Of a stretch of DNA of 64,000 nucleotides, positions 58,889 through 64,000 are shown one piece after another (the first letter of the stretch is position 1; the number at the start of each line of letters is the position of its first letter). The notes beneath the pieces are model-generated. The model saw only the letters and a list, made by a program, of their open reading frames with translations, was not told the origin of the DNA and made no database searches. A program made the translations under genes and the position numbers. The stretch covers positions 2,604,001 to 2,668,000 of the forward strand of contig NZ_AP025503.1 in the NCBI RefSeq assembly GCF_024347575.1, written 5' to 3'. Source of the stretch: Vibrio pelagius. GTDB taxonomy: Bacteria; Pseudomonadota; Gammaproteobacteria; Enterobacterales; Vibrionaceae.

Positions 58889-60457
58889 CTATGCTTTAAG
58901 ATAAGAGAAGTAATCAGCCAAGAAGCTATCAAAGTCTTGAGTGCTTGCCTCTTCCACCTGCTTCTGCGCCATTACTGAACGCGCAACCTCAGATTCCATC
59001 AGCTCTGCTGAGTAGACTTGGTATTGGTGATCGCGGTGCTTCTGAGCGTACTCTTTACCTAGCTCACAGCCAACCTTGCCTAAACCGCCGTGCTTCTTAG
59101 TCTCTTCTAGTAGTTGGCCAGAAATCGTCAGTTCTGGGTTATCAATCCAAGCTTCTAGAGTATCGCATGTCTCTTGGTAAGCTCTACCATCCTGCTCAGC
59201 ATCCATCAATTCTGCAATCACGCGAAGATCTTTAAAGACGCGCTTCGCCCAATCTTGCAGCGACAGTTTCTCGCCGTGGCAACCGATTTGCAGCTCAAGC
59301 CCGACTTGACGACCTTCAAGGATCACCTTGTTCCAGTTGTCGCGCCAGCACTCAAGTTCACAGTTGTCCATTTCAGCCGACTCAGATAGAACACTCCAAG
59401 TTAGGAATAGGTCTAGGAAGCGAACCTGCTGCTCAGTGATACCAATCGAGCTGAACGGGTTAACATCCAATGAACGAACTTCAATGTACTCAACACCGCC
59501 GCGCGCGAGCGCTTCAGACGGCTTCTCACCACTTTTCGCCACACGTTTAGGGCGAATTGGTGCGTACAGTTCATTCTCGATCTGCAGAACATTACTGTTC
59601 AATTGACGGTACTCATCATCAACCTTAATACCGATTTGAGCAAACTCTTGTGATGGTGTACGAATCGCTTTGTTCAACCCTTCAAGATATTGCTCTAGGC
59701 TGTTGAAACCAATCTTAAGCGCACTTTGCGCGCTGTTGGTGTAGCCAAGGTCACTTAAGCGCAGTGCCGTTGCGTTTGGCAGATACAAGGTGCCACCTAG
59801 CTGTTCAAACGGTAGCTTGGTTTCGCGGCCTTTGATGAATGAAGAGCATAGAGCAGGTGATGCACCAAAGAAGTACGGGATCAACCACCCAAAGCGGTAG
59901 TAGTTACGAATCAAACCGAAGTACGCATCCGATTTAGCATCGCTACGTTCTTGTTCAGTTTGCTCACCAAACAAGCTATCCCAGAAGCTTTCCGGGAACG
60001 AGAAGTTAAAGTGAACTCCTGAAATGATCTGCATTAGGCTACCGTAACGGCGCTTGAGACCTTCACGATATAGAGTCTTCATTTTACCCGTGTTCGACGT
60101 GCCATATTGAGCCAGCTGAATGTCATCTTCGCTACCTACGTAACAAGGCATTGACAGGGGCCATAGCTTTTCACCATTTAACTTGGTTTGAGTAAAGTGG
60201 TGAATGTCTGATAACTGGTTTAGAAGTGTCGGAACATCATTCGAGACCGGCGTAATGAATTCGAGTAACGATTCAGAAAAGTCTGTTGTTACCCACTCGT
60301 TGGTTAACGCAGAACCTAAAGCTTCAGGGTGAGGACCAGTCGCTAAGCGACCATCTTCCTTGTAGCGGAGCGTTTCCCTCTCAACACCACGACCAAATTG
60401 AGAAAAGGTCTTTGGGTTGGTTGCAACTTGCTTCAGTCGCGCAGCAAAATCAGTCAA
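58889..60457 (-). CDS. gshA: Glutamate-cysteine ligase
   Basis: 522 residues, E. coli-type GshA. Starts at a TTG (60457): the family sequence [10 protein letters not shown]...[11 protein letters not shown] begins there, there is no ATG nearby, and E. coli gshA also uses TTG. It makes gamma-glutamylcysteine, first step of glutathione synthesis. Weak SD suggests modest translation. Confidence 0.95.
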   Translation of the reverse strand: MTDFAARLKQVATNPKTFSQFGRGVERETLRYKEDGRLATGPHPEALGSALTNEWVTTDFSESLLEFITPVSNDVPTLLNQLSDIHHFTQTKLNGEKLWPLSMPCYVGSEDDIQLAQYGTSNTGKMKTLYREGLKRRYGSLMQIISGVHFNFSFPESFWDSLFGEQTEQERSDAKSDAYFGLIRNYYRFGWLIPYFFGASPALCSSFIKGRETKLPFEQLGGTLYLPNATALRLSDLGYTNSAQSALKIGFNSLEQYLEGLNKAIRTPSQEFAQIGIKVDDEYRQLNSNVLQIENELYAPIRPKRVAKSGEKPSEALARGGVEYIEVRSLDVNPFSSIGITEQQVRFLDLFLTWSVLSESAEMDNCELECWRDNWNKVILEGRQVGLELQIGCHGEKLSLQDWAKRVFKDLRVIAELMDAEQDGRAYQETCDTLEAWIDNPELTISGQLLEETKKHGGLGKVGCELGKEYAQKHRDHQYQVYSAELMESEVARSVMAQKQVEEASTQDFDSFLADYFSYLKA

Positions 60458-60556
60458 AATTCAGTTCACTTATCTTATATCGTTCTGATTAGAACTATCA
60501 TAATTGGTGGGGAGAGAAAAACAGCTTCTCTCTTTTCTCCCCCTTTAATGTGTACT

Positions 60557-63415
60557 CTAACGAATGATTTCAAGCTCTTCTATGGGAATATCTAACTTTT
60601 CTAGTTGTGGACGCAGTGAAGCTGCATCACCCACGACAATAATTTGATAATCATTCGGATCAAACCAGCGTTTAGCAAGCGCATTAAGTTGCTCTTTCGA
60701 GACGTTGTTGACTATCTCATTGCGCTGCTTGAGATAGTCTTCATCAAGACCTAAGGTCACAATGTTACTTAACAGTCCCGCTTTCTGGCTTGGGGTTTCG
60801 TATTTGAGTGCATCTTGTTGACCGACTGCGAGGCGCATAAATTTCACCTCTTCATCAGTTAATCCACTCTGGCTAAACTCATTCAGCTCATTGATAAACT
60901 CTTGAATAGAGGCAACGGTCGCATTAGCACGAACTTGAGCACTGAATACCACCGCCCCGGTTTCACGATTACTTGCGAAGTAGCCGCTTGCCCCATAGGT
61001 ATAGCCTTTGTCTTCACGTAGGTTCTGGTTCACTCGGCTATTAAAGTTACCTGCAAGGTTGAAGTTCGCCAATTGAGCTAAGTACTGCTCACCAGTCGCG
61101 TCAAAAGGCAGACCTTTACGTACCAAGCGAACAATGCTTTGTGGCGCATTTGGCTTGTCGACTAGGTACAGATGTTGACCTTCTAATGGTGTAATGATCT
61201 GTGGTCGCGTCAATGGTGCCGCATCACCCTGCCACTCTTTAAAGAAGTTTAGCTGCTTTTCAGCCTCTCTTTTCGAGATATCGCCTACAATCACAATATT
61301 TGCCCCTTCAGGAGTATAGTGCTGATTGTAAAACTGTTTTACATCATCCAGTGTTAATGACTTCAGAGACTCTTCAGTACCATCACTTGAGCGGGCAAAC
61401 AGGCTATCACCAAACAACACTTCACGTGTGGCCTGCGATGCCATCCAGCTCGGTTGTTGATGTTGATACACCACACCCTCTAGCATCTGTTTTTTTACTC
61501 GTTCGAAGTCTTGTTCGTCGAACTTAGGAGAGAACAACACCTCTTCTACAATCGCCAATGTCTGCGCTAGGTTTTTCTCAAGCGATGACACTGAGATATC
61601 GGTGGTATAACTACCCGCGCTAATACTGACACTGCTGCCAAGCTTATCGAGCGTTGCCTGCAACTCTTCAACCGAACGCTGCGTTGAGCCCTCTTCCATC
61701 ATAGCTGCGGTTAGGTTCGCTAAACCTTCTTGACCTTTTGCCACGTAACGCTCACCGGCCGGTAGCTGGAATTGAAGTTGCACCGTTGGTGTTTCTGTCG
61801 TCACGGTACCAATCAACTCACCACCATTGGCGTAGTGGACACGATACAATTCAGGCATGGTAGCGGTAACACCAAAAGTGACCTCTGGCATGACACTGCG
61901 ATCAAAGGTATTCGGTGCCTTTCTAAACTCCAACTGGTCTTCTGTTACCTTGGTATATTCAGGTAGCGTGCGAGGTGGCGTCACAAAAGTCGCTTCACGC
62001 ACAGCTAAATCAAGCTGACGACGAGGAACAACGCTTAACGTCACTTTGTGCTTATCTTGGACAAAGTCTTTATAGGCTTGAGCTACGCTCTCTGGGGTTA
62101 CTGCTCGAATCTGCTCTAACTGGGATTCAATACGATCTGGCTGGCCGTAGAAGGTTTCGTTTGAGGCAAGCTGAGACACTTTACCGCGCACACTCTGCAG
62201 TGCAAAGACTGCATTGGCCTCTGCCATGCCAGTAATCTGGTCAAGGCGCTCTTGAGCCACGCCCTCTTTAGAGAACTTATCTAGCGTATCCAATAGTGCT
62301 TGGTTCAATACCGTTAGGTCGCCTTTCTTACCCGAGTCGCCCATCGCATAGACATAAAGCGTACATGCAAGCTCACCACAATCATGGAACGAACCGGCAC
62401 TAACGGCTTTCTGTGTCTTGACTAGGTCTTGATACAGGTAACTGTTCGTTCCTTTACCAAGAACATCAGACAAGGCATTCAATGTCGCTTGTGTTTCTTC
62501 ACCACGGTAAGTCGTTGGCCAACCAACTAAAACCATTGGCTGGCGAATGTTATCTTCAAGCGTAATATATTTGTCTTCCGTTAAGACTGCTGGTTGCTTC
62601 TCAGCTTTCTCGACTTCTGGTCCTCTAGGGATCGGTCCAAAGTATTTGTTCACCCACTCAAGTGTGTCTTCTACATCAATGTCACCACCGATAGTCAGTA
62701 CCGCATTGTTTGGGCCGTACCAACGAAGGAAAAAGGCTTTAAGATCATTAACATCAACGCGATCGAGATCTTCAACATAACCGATTGGCTGCCACGAATA
62801 TGGGTGACCTTCAGGATAGAGTGCCTCCCCCATGCGTTCCCACATTAAACCATAAGGACGGTTTTCGTAGGTTTGAGCACGCTCGTTTTTCACCGTGTCT
62901 CGCTGAATCTCAAATTTTCGTTGAGAAACTGCATCCAACAAGAACCCCATACGATCAGACTCCAACCACAGCATTTTCTCTAGCTGATTTGATGGCACGG
63001 TTTCAAAATAGTTGGTTCGGTCTCGATTGGTGGTGCCGTTTAAAGTACCACCCGCTTCGGTGATGATCTTAAAGTGCTCTTGATCACCTACGTTCTCAGA
63101 GCCTTGAAACATCATATGCTCAAAGAAATGAGCAAAGCCAGATTTACCAATCTCTTCTCGCGCAGAGCCGACATGGTAAGTCACGTCAACATGTACCAAG
63201 GGATCAGAATCATCCGGTGAAAGGATGACGGTTAAACCATTCTCCAACTGATACTTTTTGTATGGAATCACAACTTTATCGCTAGAAGGTTTCACCTCAT
63301 CAACAAGCGTGATGCCTTCTGGCAAGGAAGAAAATAGGGAAGTTGAGCTAGGTACTTGATGAGAACACCCTGCAAGGGCAATAAGAGAAAATGTACCCAG
63401 TAAAACCTTCTTCAT
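60557..63415 (-). CDS. M16 family zinc metalloprotease, lipoprotein
   Basis: 952 residues. Lipoprotein signal MKKVLLGTFSLIALAGC with Cys17. The N-terminal M16 unit has the inverted zinc motif HFFEH (His96, Glu99, His100) and a downstream NERAQTYENR glutamate. The C-terminal unit (about 520-930) has the same fold but no HxxEH, so it is the inactive partner that closes the chamber. It probably degrades peptides at the envelope. Substrate unknown; distinct from PqqL only by context. Confidence 0.92.
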   Translation of the reverse strand: MKKVLLGTFSLIALAGCSHQVPSSTSLFSSLPEGITLVDEVKPSSDKVVIPYKKYQLENGLTVILSPDDSDPLVHVDVTYHVGSAREEIGKSGFAHFFEHMMFQGSENVGDQEHFKIITEAGGTLNGTTNRDRTNYFETVPSNQLEKMLWLESDRMGFLLDAVSQRKFEIQRDTVKNERAQTYENRPYGLMWERMGEALYPEGHPYSWQPIGYVEDLDRVDVNDLKAFFLRWYGPNNAVLTIGGDIDVEDTLEWVNKYFGPIPRGPEVEKAEKQPAVLTEDKYITLEDNIRQPMVLVGWPTTYRGEETQATLNALSDVLGKGTNSYLYQDLVKTQKAVSAGSFHDCGELACTLYVYAMGDSGKKGDLTVLNQALLDTLDKFSKEGVAQERLDQITGMAEANAVFALQSVRGKVSQLASNETFYGQPDRIESQLEQIRAVTPESVAQAYKDFVQDKHKVTLSVVPRRQLDLAVREATFVTPPRTLPEYTKVTEDQLEFRKAPNTFDRSVMPEVTFGVTATMPELYRVHYANGGELIGTVTTETPTVQLQFQLPAGERYVAKGQEGLANLTAAMMEEGSTQRSVEELQATLDKLGSSVSISAGSYTTDISVSSLEKNLAQTLAIVEEVLFSPKFDEQDFERVKKQMLEGVVYQHQQPSWMASQATREVLFGDSLFARSSDGTEESLKSLTLDDVKQFYNQHYTPEGANIVIVGDISKREAEKQLNFFKEWQGDAAPLTRPQIITPLEGQHLYLVDKPNAPQSIVRLVRKGLPFDATGEQYLAQLANFNLAGNFNSRVNQNLREDKGYTYGASGYFASNRETGAVVFSAQVRANATVASIQEFINELNEFSQSGLTDEEVKFMRLAVGQQDALKYETPSQKAGLLSNIVTLGLDEDYLKQRNEIVNNVSKEQLNALAKRWFDPNDYQIIVVGDAASLRPQLEKLDIPIEELEIIR

Positions 63416-63424
63416 AGGTTCTCC

Positions 63425-63886
63425 TTAGAAAAAACCAAAATAGATGCCAGCCAATAAGCTGTAGCGCAGTGCTTTGCCGATCGCAATCAATATCAAACTT
63501 GGTAGGAACTTCATTCGAAGCCAACCCGCAGCGAGACATAAAGGATCACCAATCACGGGCAACCAGCTAAACAATAAGGTCCAATAACCATAGCGGCGCA
63601 GCCAAGATATAGCTTTATGACCATGCTTCTCGGATTGAGTTCGATTCGGTAACCATAAACCTATCCAATAGTTGGTTAATCCACCTAGGGTATTACCCAC
63701 AGTGGAGACCAAAATAATCGAGAACGTTGAAAATTGGTTGAGGCTCAAAGCGGCAATAAGACTGGCTTCTGAACCTCCGGGTAACAGTGTGGCACTGAGA
63801 AAACCACTAATGAACAGTACCCATAACGCGGAATCAGAGAACCACAGCGCTATGGCTTCAAACAATGAATTAAATGATTCTAACAC
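63425..63886 (-). CDS. yqaA: DedA/SNARE-associated family membrane protein YqaA
   Basis: 153 residues, four to five membrane segments. Motifs FLSATLLPGGSEASL, GNTLGGLTNYWIG and the basic-aromatic SWLPVIGDPLCLAAGWLR match E. coli YqaA, which also lies near gshA. DedA proteins are lipid-scramblase or flippase-like; function of YqaA is not established. Starts at a GTG that overlaps the preceding gene by seven bases, so translation is coupled. Confidence 0.88.
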   Translation of the reverse strand: MLESFNSLFEAIALWFSDSALWVLFISGFLSATLLPGGSEASLIAALSLNQFSTFSIILVSTVGNTLGGLTNYWIGLWLPNRTQSEKHGHKAISWLRRYGYWTLLFSWLPVIGDPLCLAAGWLRMKFLPSLILIAIGKALRYSLLAGIYFGFF

Positions 63887-64000
63887 TTCATATCCAGTAG
63901 AACTTTACCTCGAGTATGACCCGTTTCAACCTGTAAGTGTGCCGCTTGTGCTTCCTCCATTGGGAAGATACGTTGCACTTCTGTCTTCAAGAGACCAACA
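63880..64000 (-). CDS. Zinc-type alcohol dehydrogenase/quinone oxidoreductase, C-terminal fragment
   Basis: Only the last 40 residues lie in the window (minus strand, ending DMKC). The pattern VQRIFPMEEAQAAHLQVE and TRGKVLLD is the standard C-terminal end of MDR-superfamily NADPH:quinone reductases. It continues beyond base 64000 and overlaps yqaA. Confidence 0.8.
   Translation of the reverse strand, partial: VGLLKTEVQRIFPMEEAQAAHLQVETGHTRGKVLLDMKC

Noticed and set aside
60509..60542. Terminator of the M16 protease gene
   Set aside because: A GGGGAGA/TCTCCCC stem exists but no U-tract follows on the minus strand, so the call was not made.

Overview
The window is chromosomal DNA of a Vibrio species (Vibrionaceae, Gammaproteobacteria). 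The evidence is the gene order and protein content: a chitin-disaccharide cluster (glucosamine kinase, GH20 hexosaminidase, GH94 chitobiose phosphorylase, hexosamine phosphomutase), the LuxR/HapR/OpaR/SmcR quorum-sensing master regulator with a Qrr-type pairing site in its leader, luxS, and a pilABCD type IV pilus locus next to nadC/ampD. I cannot name the species. Nearly everything is conserved core genome. There is no prophage, insertion sequence, CRISPR array, tRNA or rRNA that I can see.

Layout. 1-6343 (+): end of the chitin catabolic operon. 6471-10389 (-): fbpABC ferric-iron ABC transporter with a near-perfect Fur box. 10538-12131 (-): glnK-amtB with a sigma-54-like promoter. 12345-15459 (-): yacL and acnB. 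15732-23009 (-): a patatin/POTRA/beta-barrel protein, mrcB (PBP1B) and hrpB. 23047-29056 (+): sfsA, dksA, gluQ, pcnB-folK, panB-panC. 29142-30831 (-): yadG-yadH ABC-2 exporter. 31055-33637: a SulP anion transporter divergent from a beta-carbonic anhydrase. 33708-34238 (-): hpt. 34576-35181 (+): hapR. 35639-42717 (-): pdhR-aceE-aceF and lpdA with two PdhR-type operators. 43165-44750: ampD divergent from nadC. 45003-51017 (+): pilA-pilB-pilC-pilD-coaE-zapD-yacG. 51465-53476 (-): rpsP-rimM-trmD-rplS. 53739-55130 (-): ffh. 55331-57541 (+): ypjD and a CNNM/CorC-type protein. 57695-64000 (-): luxS, a lipoprotein lytic transglycosylase, gshA, an M16 protease, yqaA and the end of a zinc-type oxidoreductase.

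The most unusual structure is not a gene. The two convergent intergenic regions hapR/lpdA (35181-35608) and yacG/rplS (51018-51443) carry the same composite module in the same orientation. In order it holds: a tandem array of the heptamer GATTCGA starting at the stop codon (9 and 16 units), a near-identical rho-independent terminator whose differences all preserve base pairing, a 41-bp imperfect palindrome that is identical in both places, a second 41-bp palindrome of the same family inverted relative to the first, and the terminator of the opposing gene. The modules bracket exactly the block lpdA...yacG. From memory of locus numbering, that block is separated from hapR and rplS in Vibrio cholerae, so the modules may mark recombination points.

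Other signals worth testing: a hairpin between yacL and glnK that doubles as an NtrC-like dyad upstream of the sigma-54 promoter, the Qrr pairing site overlapping the hapR Shine-Dalgarno, repeated GTATCAA half-sites in the hapR control region, and the paired PdhR operators. Start codons were moved from the longest open frame wherever family alignment and a ribosome binding site favoured another start; each case is stated in its entry.
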